Of a DNA stretch of 64,000 nt, positions 47,051 to 56,758 are shown one piece after another. Both the position numbers and the translations under genes were made by a program. Positions within the stretch are counted from its first letter, which is position 1. Each line of letters opens with the position of its first letter. Under the pieces are notes generated by a model that worked only from the letters and a program-made list of their open reading frames with translations, did not search any database and was not told the origin of the DNA. This stretch comes from Anaeramoeba ignava (taxonomy: Eukaryota; Metamonada; Anaeramoebidae), in the NCBI GenBank assembly GCA_028826165.1, contig JAPDFW010000083.1, positions 248,001-312,000 on the forward strand, read 5' to 3'.

Positions 47051-47114
47051 CTTTTTTTTATTATTGGAACTTCTACAAAAAAAACAAATTAAAACAATTA
47101 AAATAAAATAAATT

Positions 47115-47146
<32 letters not shown>

Positions 47147-47817
47147 ACTTATTAACAAACCTTTTTGTTTTTGTTTTACTTTTAAATCAAAAGAAAATCA
47201 ATTTAGAATTGAATTTTCAAAATGAAAAAAATGTGTTTTATTTAAATTGAGTTTTTTTTTTAAAAAGATGATCAAATTAAAAAAAAAAATTTTTTTTTTT
47301 CAAAACGTGAGTTTTTTTTATTAAATTTTAATTTCATCAAAGTTATTTAATCCCCTCAAATCAATAAAAAATCATTTTCCAACTCAATAAATTTAAAAAT
47401 AAAATTTAAACAAGAAAAGAAAAGAAAAAAAAAATTTTATTTTCTTTTCTTTTCTTCTTTTATTTTAATTTAATTTAATTTAATTTAATTTAATTTATTT
47501 TATGATCAAAATTTAATTGAAAAACAAATAAATAAATAAAACAAACAAACAAACAAACAAAGAAAGAAAGAACAATTTTTTAAAACTAGAAATATTATTT
47601 TCTTTTTTATTTTAGGGGTAAAAAAATAAAAGAAATTCTTTAATTTATTTAAAAAAAAGATTTATAAATAAATAAATAAAGAAGATCAAAAAAAAACTTT
47701 TCTTTTATTAAATTGAAATTCCAAAAAAAAACAATGAAAAGAATTTATTCAATTTATTTTAATAATTAAAATAAAAATTAAACAAGAAACCATTAAACAA
47801 TTTAAATTCAATTAAAA
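47051..47817. other. Intergenic region with GAAA microsatellite
   Basis: 767 bp without a gene I can support. 47115-47147 is a perfect (GAAA)n run of about eight units just upstream of the FG-GAP/FN3 start. Further on are TTTAA repeats (47464-47498), AAACAAAC and GAAAGAAAG runs (47528-47571) and A/T-rich filler. Confidence 0.7.
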
Positions 47818-48264
47818 TTCAAATGAAAAAATTGAAGAAACAATGAAAAGAATTTATTTAAATGAAAATGAAAATGAAAAAGATTTTATTATTGAAAGAA
47901 AAGAAAAGAAATATAAATTTCCTAAATTAATATTAATAATGTGAAGTGAATTATATCGAGGAATGTTTTTATCTGTAACAAATGATAAATCTAATAAAGT
48001 TACAGATTATAGTGAATTAAGTAATAAATCATTTCAAATATTTGAATATTGGATTTATTCAAATCAAATTAAGATGATATTGAAATTACACAAGAAATAA
48101 TTAATGAAATTCAAATTGGAATTGATTATTTTCAATTAAATCAAACAAATCCAAAATTATTTGATTTATTAATTAATAAATTTAATAATCAAAATCAAAA
48201 TAACCAAAATCAAAATCAAAATCAAAAAACGAAGAAAAAGAAAAATAAATGTTTAATTTTTTAA
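47818..48264 (+). pseudogene. Duplicated 3' fragment of the RCC1-BTB gene
   Basis: Nearly identical in sequence to 49717-50149, the last ~145 codons of the next gene: the second BTB domain (KFPKLILIM...SELYRGMFLSVTND) through to the KKKKNKCLIF end. It has an in-frame TGA at 47942-47944 where the intact copy has AGA, a small deletion before DIEITQEIINE, and no RCC1 part or start. It is a truncated tandem duplicate lying just upstream of its parent. At 49887 the parent lacks one base that this copy still has (GTAACAAATG versus GTAAAAATG). Confidence 0.9.
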
Positions 48265-48319
48265 TCAAAATTAAAATTCAAATCCAAAATATTTTTTTCA
48301 TTTTTTTTCTTTTTCAAAA

Positions 48320-50149
48320 ATGAATGAAATTATATTTTTTGGTTCAAATCAATATCCAAAACTTATAAAAAATGAACAAAATGAAATAACAAAACCAATT
48401 CAATTTAAATTTGAAAATGAAAATGAAAATGAAAATGAAAAACAAATTAAACAAATTTCATCAAGTCAATTTTCAACAATTTTCCTTTTTGAAAATGGAA
48501 AAGCAATAGAATATTTAAATGAAAATGATTCAAAATCAAATCCTCAAAAAATCCAAATTGAAGAAAATATTCAAAAAGTAACTGTTGGTTTTTATAATGA
48601 AGCTATTTTAACAATAGAAGGAAATGTATTTGCAAAAGGATATAATATTAATCCAAATAATCCAAAAGAATTTATCAATATTTCATCATTAATTGAAGAT
48701 ACAAATGATAGAATAATTGAAGATGTTGTTTCCGGAAATCAATCAATTTACTTATTAACTTCAAATCAAAATGCTTATGGAATTGGTTCAAATGAATATG
48801 GTCAACTTGGTTTTGATTCTGAAACACTTAATGAAACACAAAAACCAATTTTAATGATGAAAAATGTTTCTAAAATATTTTCAGGAAATTCTTCAAGATT
48901 TGTTTTTCTTTTAAATTCAAATCAAGAATTATTTGGATGTGGCGATAATAGTTCTAGTCAACTTGGATTAGGAGAATCAAGAAAAGAAGAAGAAAAAAAT
49001 AAATTAACCAAAATCCAAAATATTCCAAAAGGCAAAATAATTGATATTCAATGTGGATATGCTTTTTCAATAATGTTGATTGAAAATAAAAATGAAAATG
49101 AAAATCCAAAAAGAAAACTTTATTCATGTGGAGATTGGATATATAATGGACTTGGAAAAGAATATGAGAATACTTATGAATTTACTGAAATCAAATCATC
49201 TTTATTTGAAAATGATGATAATATTATTGATTTTTCTGTTGGAAGTATTCATACTTTGATTTTAAAATCAAAAGGGAAACTGATTGGATTTGGACTTAAT
49301 GAATATGGTCAATTAGGAACTGGAGATACAAAAGATCAATTAATTCCAATTCAAATTAAACTTCCTAAATTAAGATTTAATGAAAATATTTCTAATTATC
49401 ATATTTCTTGTGGTGCTTATAATTCATTTCTTTATTATTCTCCTCTTTATTTTTCCAATCTTGAAGAAGATTTGATAAAATTATTTAAAAGAAAAGAATT
49501 TTGTGATATTTCATTTAAAACAAAAAATGGTTCAATAATTGAAGCTCATAAATTAATATTGAAATATAGATTAAATCAAATTGAAAATGAAATTGAAAAA
49601 CTTCAAGAAATTATTTCAAAAATCAATTAAAGAATCAAATCAAATATTTGAAATGATTTATTCAAACAATTCCAAAATAAATCCAGAATTATATTATGAA
49701 ATTAAAGAAATTATAAATCCAAATGAAAAAATTGAAGAAACAATTAAAAGAATTTATTTAAATGAAAATGAAAATGAAAATGAAAAAGATTTTATTATTG
49801 AAAGAAAAGAAAAACAATATAAATTTCCTAAATTAATATTAATAATGAGAAGTGAATTATATCGAGGAATGTTTTTATCTGTAAAAATGATACATCCAAT
49901 AAAGTTACAGATTATAGTGAATTAAGTAATAAATCATTTCAAATATTTGAATATTGGATTTATTCAAATCAAATTAAAGAAGAAATTGAAATTACACAAG
50001 AAATAATTAATGAAATTCAAATTGGAATTGATTATTTTCAATTAAATCAAACAAATCCAAATTTATTTGATTTATTAATTAACAAATTTAATAATCAAAT
50101 TCAAAATCAAAAAACGAAGAAAAAGAAAAATAAATGTTTAATTTTTTAA
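48320..50149 (+). CDS. RCC1-repeat/tandem-BTB protein with C-terminal CaaX box, about 609 aa
   Basis: Residues 1-390 form an RCC1-like propeller (GSNEYGQLG, GDNSSSQLGLG, GLNEYGQLGTGD; CGYAFSIMLI and VGSIHTLIL strands). A first BTB begins at FCDISFKTKNGSIIEAHKLIL, about residue 395. A second follows: FIIERKEKQYKFPKLILIMR, SELYRGMFLSV, VTDYSELSNKSFQIFEYWIY. The protein ends in Gln/Asn repeats, a polybasic KTKKKKNK and CLIF, a CaaX box, so prenylation and membrane attachment are predicted. Two frame breaks: an extra A in 49618-49622 and one missing base in 49883-49887 (the pseudogene copy upstream keeps it). Correcting both gives a single frame from 48320 to the TAA at 50147-50149. Such proteins may be cullin-3 adaptors; the role here is inferred. 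TTTTTTCATTTTTTTTC precedes the start. Confidence 0.83.
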
Positions 50150-50263
50150 TCAAAATTAAAATAATTTGTTTTGTTCCGTTTTTATTCTTATTTGAATTAG
50201 AATTTGAATTTGAAAAAAAGGAAAAAAGAAAATTTGGAAATTTGGAAATTGGGAATTGAATTC

Positions 50264-53200
50264 TTAAAGATTATGCATTGCATTAACAAAATTAACGAAA
50301 TTACCCCAATTTGATTGATTATCAACCAAATCACTTGATAATCTCAAGTAAGTAAAAGCAGTAATTCCTTCTCTTGCAACAGATTCAATTCTGCCATAAG
50401 AATCATTATCATAACAAGTCAAAGCATTTTCACCACTATAAGGAACACCATGATTAAGACTATCATGAAGAGTTAATTGAACCAATTCTTGTGGACCACA
50501 TTTGGCATAACTTGGTTGAGATGAATCACTCATTTCCAAGCAAGTGAAATCAAAAACAACCCCATGTTTTTTGAACATAGATGCAATATCGTTATATCCA
50601 TCATGATTGATTGTATCATAATATCCTGCTGTTAATTCTGCTGCATGTGAATCAGTCATGTACCACCAATGAACTCCACTGATTTTTGCTGCTATTCTCA
50701 TATTATAACTTCCAAAAATGTTTTTTGCTATTCCCAGTATTTGATCTCCATGATTTATTAAGACGTTTGTATACCAAGCTTTTATTTTTTTTAAATTATT
50801 TTTAATTAATTTTTTTAAATAATTTCTTAAATAATTTCTTAAATAATTTCTTAAATAATTTCTTAAATAATTTCTTGAATAATTTCTTAAATAATTTCTT
50901 AAATAATTTCTTAAATAATTTCTTAAATAATTTTAAATAATTTCTTAAATAATTTCTTAAATAATTTCTTAAATAATTTTTTAAATAATTTCTTAAATAA
51001 TTTCTTAAATAATTTCTTAAATAATTTTTTAAATAATTTTTAAATAATTTTTAAATAATTTCTTTAAATAATTTTCTTAAATAATTTTTAAATAATTTCT
51101 TAAATAATTTCTTAAATAATTTCTTAAATAATTTTAAATAATTTCTTAAATAATTTCTTAAATAATTTCTTAAATAATTTCTTAAATAATTTCTTAAATA
51201 ATTTCTTAAATAATTTTTAAATATTTTTAAATAATTTCTTAAATAATTTTTTAAATAATTTCTTAAATAATTTCTTAAATAATTTCTTAAATAATTTCTT
51301 AAATAATTTTCTTAAATAATTTCTTAAATAATTTCTTAAATAATTTTTAAATAATTTCTTAAATAATTTTTTTAAATAATTTTTAAATAATTTTTAAATA
51401 ATTTTTAAATAATTTCTTAAATAATTTCTTAAATAATTTCTTAAATAATTTCTTAAATAATTTTTAAATAATTTTTAAATAATTTCTTAAATATTTTCTT
51501 AAATAATTTCTTAAATATTTTTATAAATAATTTCTTAAATAATTTCTTAAATAATTTCTTAAATATTTTTTTAAATATTTTTTTAAATAATTTCTTAAAT
51601 AATTTCTTAAATAATTTCTTAAATAATTTCTTAAATAATTTCTTAAATAATTTCTTAAATAATTTCTTAAATAATTTCTTAAATAATTTCTTAAATAATT
51701 TCTTAAATAATTTCTTAAATATTTTCTTAAATAATTTCTTTACTTAAAAAGAAATCTCCATAAGCAGAAGACCAATTATCTCCTCCATTATCAGAGAAAA
51801 ATCCAGTTTGAGAGGGTAAACTATTATATGTTCCTGCATTGTTTGGACCTGCATGACCCCAATCTAATTAATAAAAGATAAATCATTTTAATTTGAATAT
51901 TGAATTGAATATTGAATATTGAATATTGAATTGAATATTGAATATTGAATATTGAATATAATTGAATATAATTGAATTTTGAATATTGAATATAATTGAA
52001 TATAATTGAATTTTGAATATTGAATATTGAATATTGAATTTAAATTGAATTAAATTTACCTGAATGTCCATTTTCATTTGCATAATTTTGTAAATCAGAA
52101 AGCATGTACTTATCATAACATTGGAATTCACCCTAAAATTAAAATCAAAATTAATAAATTAAATTTAAAATTAAAATTAATAAATTAAAATGATTTACAA
52201 TTCCAGGGAATTGCCATAAATTATCTTGAAGTTGATAAGATGGATATCTCATTTCTCCAGAAGGACCAAGACCAACTTGAACCTTAAATATTTTTTCAAT
52301 TAAATTAATATTTTTTTCAATTTAATTTTGATTTTGATTTATTTTGATTTTGAATTTTATTTTGATTTTGAATTTTGATTTATTTTGATTTTGATTTTGA
52401 TTTTGATTTATTTTGATTTATTTTGATTTATTTTGATTTATTTTGATTTATTTTGATTTTAAATATAAGTTCTTTTTTTTACTTCAACAATTGATGAACC
52501 TAAATCTGAACCAAATGTGTTTTTAAATGAAGTCATAAAATCTTGATAAACATTAATTGCTGTTCTTCCATTCAAAACTGCTCTATTATCAATACTAAGA
52601 GATAAATATTCTTGGTCTCTGTGTCCATGCATATCGGTATAAAAGATATCAGCTAAAAACAATATTAATTTTGATTTTGATTTTGATTTTGATTTTGATT
52701 TTGATTTTAATTTTAATTTTGATTTTGATTTTGATTTTAATTTTGATTTTGATTTTGATTTTGATTTTGATTTTGATTTTGATTTTAATTTTAAATTTTG
52801 ATTTAATTTTGATTTTAATTATAATTTTGATTTTAAATTTTGATTTTAATTTTAATTTTAAATTTTAATTTTGATTTTGATTTTGATTTTGATTTTGATT
52901 TTGATTTTGATTTTGATTTTAATTTTATTTTTTAATTTTATTTTTTAATTTTAATTTTATAAAAAATTACGATTTGATTGACCAACAGAAAGAACCCAAG
53001 GAGGTAATAAAATATAACATTGATCTCCAACATTTATTCCACATTGATCTAAAAAGAAAAAAAAAAAGAAAAAGAAAAATAAATTTAAATAAAAAATTCT
53101 ATTTAAAATTAAAAAAAATAAAAAAAATAATAAATTACGAAAAGACATAACACATTGTAATTTCAGACCAGCATTCTTAACAAGAGTTAATAATTGTTGA

Positions 53201-53625
53201 TAACTAAATTAAAATAAGTTAAAATTGAATTAAATTTTTTAATATAAATTTTTTAATATAAAAAATTGAAATAATGAATTTATAATTATTTTCACTTACG
53301 CAGACCAATTATATTGTTTTTCTTCTTTTTCAACAATTCCCCACCAAACATCAGTCATAACTCCTTCAACATTTCCTGATTTTAATTTTTGAAACCAAGT
53401 TGCTAATTGAGTTGGATTGTTCAAAGTTCCATCATTATTTACAGTATCCAAAGGAAGCATTACTTTAATTTAATTTATTTTTTAATTTTTTATTTTTAAT
53501 TTTTATTTTTAATTTTTATTTTTTATTTTTTTATTTTTTAAACCATAAACTGGCACATTTGTTGATTTAATCCCAAATGTGTAAATTGAGAAACAAAAGA
53601 AAAAAACAAAAAACCAAGTTTTCAT
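50264..53625 (-). CDS. Secreted beta-amylase (glycoside hydrolase family 14), 450 aa, nine exons
   Basis: Releases maltose from the non-reducing ends of starch or glycogen. Exons on the minus strand: 53625-53544, 53462-53300, 53203-53139, 53048-52971, 52655-52483, 52282-52199, 52132-52060, 51863-51744, 50778-50264. All junctions are GT-AG with consistent phase, giving 450 aa. Residues of about 1-20 are a signal peptide (MKTWFFVFFFCFSIYTFG). GH14 motifs in order: VPVYVMLPLD, GVEGVMTDVWWGIVEK, YNWSAY, VMSFHQCGINVGD, LPPWVL, VQVGLGPSGEMRYPSY with catalytic acid Glu197, FPGIGEFQCYDKYM, INHGDQILGIAKNIF, AAKISGVHWWYMTDSHAAEL and SGENALTCYD with catalytic base Glu396. Both catalytic residues are intact. 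Eight introns and eukaryotic flanks rule out bacterial contamination. It probably digests engulfed starch or acts in a lysosome. Confidence 0.96.
50779..51743 (-). repeat. Beta-amylase intron 8: ~965-nt AAATAATTTCTTA array
   Basis: About 70 copies of a 13-bp unit AAATAATTTCTTA (minus strand TAAGAAATTATTT) between donor GTAAAGAA and acceptor AAAAG. Splicing joins FFL to TWYTNVLINHGDQ through a split Thr codon. Confidence 0.92.
51864..52059 (-). repeat. Beta-amylase intron 7: TTGAATATTGAA array
   Basis: 196-nt intron filled with ATTGAATATTGAATTGAAT and ATATAATTGAAT units, GT to AG on the minus strand. Confidence 0.85.
52656..52970 (-). repeat. Beta-amylase intron 4: (TTTTGA)n array
   Basis: 315-nt intron dominated by hexamers TTTTGA and TTTTAA. 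Intron 5 (52283-52482) holds a related ATTTTGATTT repeat. Both keep intact GT-AG ends. Confidence 0.85.
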
Positions 53626-53699
53626 TTTCAATCCAATTTGAAAAAAAAAATGAAAATAAAAATTTCACAAAAAAATATTTTTTTCCTTTTTTTTTCATT

Positions 53700-54300
53700 T
53701 AAATTTAAATTTGATTTTGATTTTGAATTTGAATTTGAATTTTGATTTTGATTTTAATTTTGAATTTAAATTTGAATTTAAATTTGATTTGAATTTGATT
53801 TTGAATTTGAATTTGAATTTGATTTTGATTTTGAATTTGAATTTGATTTTGAATTTAAATTTGAATTTAAATTTGATTTTGAATTTGATTTTGAATTTGA
53901 TTTTGAATTTAAATTTGATTTTGATTTTGAATTTTTTGATTTTGATTTTGATTTTAAATTTGATTTTGATTTTAAATTTGATTTTGATTTTAAATTTGAT
54001 TTTGATTTTGATTTTGAATTTGATTTTGATTTTGAATTTAAATTTTGAATTTGAATTTGAATTTGAATTTCAATTTCAATTTGAATTTCAATTTCAATTT
54101 GAATTTAAATTTGATTTTGAATTTGAATTTGAATTTGAATTTGATTTTAAATTTGATTTTGATTTTGAATTTAAATTTGATTTTAAATTTGATTTTGATT
54201 TTGAATTTGAATTTGATTTTGATTTTGAATTTAAATTTAAATTTGAATTTGAATTTGATTTTGAATTTGAATTTTAATTTTAATTTGAATTTGATTTTGA
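53700..54300. repeat. Intergenic (TTTGAA/TTTGAT)n array
   Basis: About 600 bp of hexamer repeat between the beta-amylase promoter and the first ubiquitin-like gene. A similar but shorter array (55895-56066) adjoins another ubiquitin-like gene, so it appears to be part of the duplicated unit. Open frames here (LNLNL, FEFEF) are repeat artefacts. Confidence 0.9.
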
Positions 54301-54312
54301 ATTGTTTTTCTA

Positions 54313-54534
54313 TCAAAGAGCTAACACTAAATGTATGATTGAACCATCAATAATTCCATAATAAGAAAATGTTTTTTCATCTTCCAAAATAACTCCTGCA
54401 AAAACTAATCTTTGACCCATTGGTGGAATTCCCATTTTATTTTCAATTTTATCTTTTAATTTCATAATTGAATCATTTGGTTTAATATCAAATAAATATT
54501 TTGTTCCAGTTAAAGTTTTAACAGAAATTTCCAT
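54313..54534 (-). CDS. Ubiquitin-like protein without GG tail, copy 1, 73 aa
   Basis: Aligns with ubiquitin end to end without gaps up to residue 70 (start MEISVKTLTGTKYLF, GIPPMGQRLVFAGVILEDE, end IIHLVLAL). It keeps L8, a V at the I44 position and V70 of the hydrophobic patch, and Lys at 6, 27, 29 and 33, but K48 and K63 are replaced (AGVILED, GIIDGS). The C-terminus is LVLAL instead of LVLRLRGG, so it cannot be conjugated by the normal route. It is a free-standing single-domain gene with no introns. Function unknown: a decoy, chaperone-like or structural ubiquitin fold are possibilities. Confidence 0.85.
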   Translation of the reverse strand: MEISVKTLTGTKYLFDIKPNDSIMKLKDKIENKMGIPPMGQRLVFAGVILEDEKTFSYYGIIDGSIIHLVLAL

Positions 54535-54630
54535 TTAAATTAATAATAAAAATAAAAAATAAATCAAATATAATTTTAAATCTAAATGAATAAATAAAAT
54601 GAAAAATGAAAAATATTTTTTTTTTCAAAT

Positions 54631-54861
54631 TTAATTTTCTCGAAGAAATAATATCAAATAAATAATTGAACCATCAATAATTCCATAATAAGAAAATGTA
54701 TTCCCATCTTCCAAAATAACTCCTGCAGAAAATAATCTTTGACTATTTGGCGGAATACCCATTTCATCTTGAATTTTATCTTTTAATTTCTCAACCAAAT
54801 CATTTGGTTCAACATCAAATAAATATTTTGTTCCAGTTAAAGTTATAAGACAAATTTCCAT
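54631..54861 (-). CDS. Ubiquitin-like protein without GG tail, copy 2, 76 aa
   Basis: The same fold as copy 1 (start MEICLITLTGTKYLFDVEPN, middle IPPNSQRLFSAGVILEDGN) but ending YLILFLREN: equal to ubiquitin in length yet with Glu-Asn in place of Gly-Gly. The first strand is altered (LITL for VKTL). Its nearest relatives are the copies at 56419 and 56759. Confidence 0.82.
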   Translation of the reverse strand: MEICLITLTGTKYLFDVEPNDLVEKLKDKIQDEMGIPPNSQRLFSAGVILEDGNTFSYYGIIDGSIIYLILFLREN

Positions 54862-54889
54862 TTAAATTAATAATAAAAATAATAATAAA

Positions 54890-55041
54890 ATTATTTCATT
54901 ATTAAATAAAAATAATCTTTGACTATTTGATAGAATTCTTATTTTATCTTGAATTTTATCTTTTAATTTAATAATTAAATCATTTGGTTTAATATCAAAT
55001 AAATATTTTGTTCCAGTTAAAGTTTTAACATAAATTTCCAT
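54890..55041 (-). pseudogene. Truncated ubiquitin-like copy
   Basis: From the ATG at 55041 it reads MEIYVKTLTGTKYLFDIKPN and continues to NSQRLFLF, then runs into A/T-rich sequence and stops; the AGVILED to C-terminus third is gone. The start codon and leader (AATTTCCATTTAAATT on +) are intact, so it could still be transcribed. Confidence 0.75.
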
Positions 55042-55236
55042 TTAAATTAATAATAAAAATAAAAAATAAATCAAATATAATTTTGAATCTAAATGAATAA
55101 ATAAAATGAAGAAAAATGAAAAATATTTTTTCCGAAATTCGTTAAAATGGATATTTTTTTTTGGATTAACGAACCGAAAGAAGAAAAAAAAATCTTTTTA
55201 CTTCCACTTTTTGAATTCATTTTTTCTTTCTTTTAA

Positions 55237-55812
55237 ATGCCACCAAAAGGATCAATATCACGATCAAGAGGGAGAGCAACACCAAAAAGTAGAGTTGGAA
55301 GAAGTGCAACAGTGAAAAGAAAAGTTTACAAAGCACCAAAAATAAAAACAAGTGTGAAAAAACCAAAAACCAAAACGAAATCAATAAAACCATTAAAAAC
55401 ATCCGCATTCAGAAAATCGTCTGCTCAAACAACTTATCGCAATAAATCAAAAAGCAAACAAAAAGAAAAAAAACACGTTTCTCATATTTATCCTCTTGAA
55501 ATGGCAAAACAAGATTTCCAAAAAGCAAAAGGCAGAAAATCAATCCAAAAAATTCGAGAAGCTCTAAATCAACCTCAGAACTTTCAATTAGTCAATTCGG
55601 AGACAAATCTAAAAAAACATACGAGAATTGATCATAATTTGATGAAGAAAAGTGGAACAAATCAAAAATTAACAATTGAAGAAACAAAAAGAGCAAAACA
55701 ACAACTTAATGTTGTCACAAAAATAGCTCCAAAACTCGGCACAAATGTATTCAATATCGCAACAAAGAGATATGAAAATTTGAAAGATCCACAAGGAAAA
55801 AACTTAATTTGA
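55237..55812 (+). CDS. Lys/Ser/Arg-rich basic protein, 191 aa, unknown family
   Basis: I do not recognise it. The start is the ATG at 55237 (MPPKGSISRSRGRATPKSRV). Residues 1-80 are strongly basic and proline-containing (KTSVKKPKTKTKSIKPLKTS), like linker histones or ribosome-biogenesis tails. Residues of about 85-185 are more ordered and helical (YPLEMAKQDFQKAKGRKSIQ, KIREALNQPQ, EETKRAKQQLNVVTKIAPKL). No signal peptide or membrane helix. A nuclear, DNA- or RNA-binding role is suggested only by charge. It is intronless, lies on the opposite strand inside the ubiquitin-like array, and is noticeably richer in G/C than the surrounding DNA. Confidence 0.75.
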   Translation: MPPKGSISRSRGRATPKSRVGRSATVKRKVYKAPKIKTSVKKPKTKTKSIKPLKTSAFRKSSAQTTYRNKSKSKQKEKKHVSHIYPLEMAKQDFQKAKGRKSIQKIREALNQPQNFQLVNSETNLKKHTRIDHNLMKKSGTNQKLTIEETKRAKQQLNVVTKIAPKLGTNVFNIATKRYENLKDPQGKNLI

Positions 55813-55894
55813 GAAAAAATTTAAATCAAAAACAAATATTTCTTCTTCTTCTTCTTCTTTTTTTTAAATTCAAATTTACTTTTCATTAAAGTTC

Positions 55895-56066
55895 AGAATC
55901 ATTTTAATTTTGAATTTGAATTTGAATTTGAATTTGAATTTTAATTTTGAATTTGATTTTAAATTTGAATTTGATTTTGATTTTGATTTTAATTTTGATT
56001 TAAATTTGATTTTGAATTTTGAATTTGAATTTGATTTAAATTTGATTTTGATTTTGAATTTGAATT
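55895..56066. repeat. (TTTGAA/TTTGAT)n array beside ubiquitin-like copy 3
   Basis: About 170 bp of hexamer repeat in the same position relative to copy 3 as the 600-bp array has to copy 1. Confidence 0.85.
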
Positions 56067-56075
56067 GTTTTTCTA

Positions 56076-56297
56076 TCAAAGAGCTAACACTAAATAAATA
56101 ATTGAACCATCAACAATTCCATAATAAGAAAATGTTTTTTCATCTTCCAATCTCATACATGGAAAAACTAATCTTTGGCTATATAGCGGAATACCTATTT
56201 TATTTTCTATTTTATCTTTTAATTTAATAATTGAATCATTTGGTTCAACATCAAATAAATATTTTGTTCCAGTTAAAGTTTTAACACAAATTTCCAT
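56076..56297 (-). CDS. Ubiquitin-like protein without GG tail, copy 3, 73 aa
   Basis: Copy-1 type: start MEICVKTLTGTKYLFDVEPN, middle IPLYSQRLVFPCMRLEDEK, end IIYLVLAL. The AG of the AGK loop is replaced by PCM. The 3' end and flank (GAATTGTTTTTCTATCAAAG and onward) are identical to copy 1 over about 34 bp, showing recent duplication. Confidence 0.83.
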   Translation of the reverse strand: MEICVKTLTGTKYLFDVEPNDSIIKLKDKIENKIGIPLYSQRLVFPCMRLEDEKTFSYYGIVDGSIIYLVLAL

Positions 56298-56418
56298 TTA
56301 AAATTAATAAAAATAATAAAATAAATCAAATATAATTTTAAATACAAATAATTATTTATAAATTTGAATAAAGAAAAATGAAAAAAGAAAAATGAAAAAT
56401 ATTTTTTTCAAATTTAAT

Positions 56419-56643
56419 TTATCGAAGAAATAATATCAAAAAAATAATTGAACCATCAATAATTCCATAATAAGAAAATGTATTCCCATCTTCCAAAATA
56501 ACTCCTGCAGAAAATAACCTTTGACTATTTGGTGGAATTCCTATTTTATCTTGAATTTCATCTTTTAATTTAATAATTGAATCATTTGGTTCAATATCAA
56601 ATAAATATTTTGTTCCAGCTAAAGTTTTAACACAAATTTCCAT
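56419..56643 (-). CDS. Ubiquitin-like protein without GG tail, copy 4, 74 aa
   Basis: Start MEICVKTLAGTKYLFDIEPN, middle IPPNSQRLFSAGVILEDGN, end IIFLILFLR. It stops right after the Arg that corresponds to ubiquitin R74, so the GG is simply absent. Very close to copy 2. Confidence 0.83.
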   Translation of the reverse strand: MEICVKTLAGTKYLFDIEPNDSIIKLKDEIQDKIGIPPNSQRLFSAGVILEDGNTFSYYGIIDGSIIFLILFLR

Positions 56644-56758
56644 TTAAATTAATAATAAAAATAATAAAATAAATCAAATATAATTTTAAATTTAAATAAT
56701 TCTTTATAAATTTGAATAAAGAAAAAATAAAGAAAAATGAAAAATATTTTTTTCAAAT

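Noticed and set aside
50264-53625. Bacterial contamination or very recent transfer for the beta-amylase
   Set aside because: Eight AT-rich spliceosomal introns and the local promoter pattern show a resident eukaryotic gene.
53711-54338. Open frames in the hexamer array next to the ubiquitin-like genes
   Set aside because: Simple-sequence artefact as in MRTO4 intron 2.
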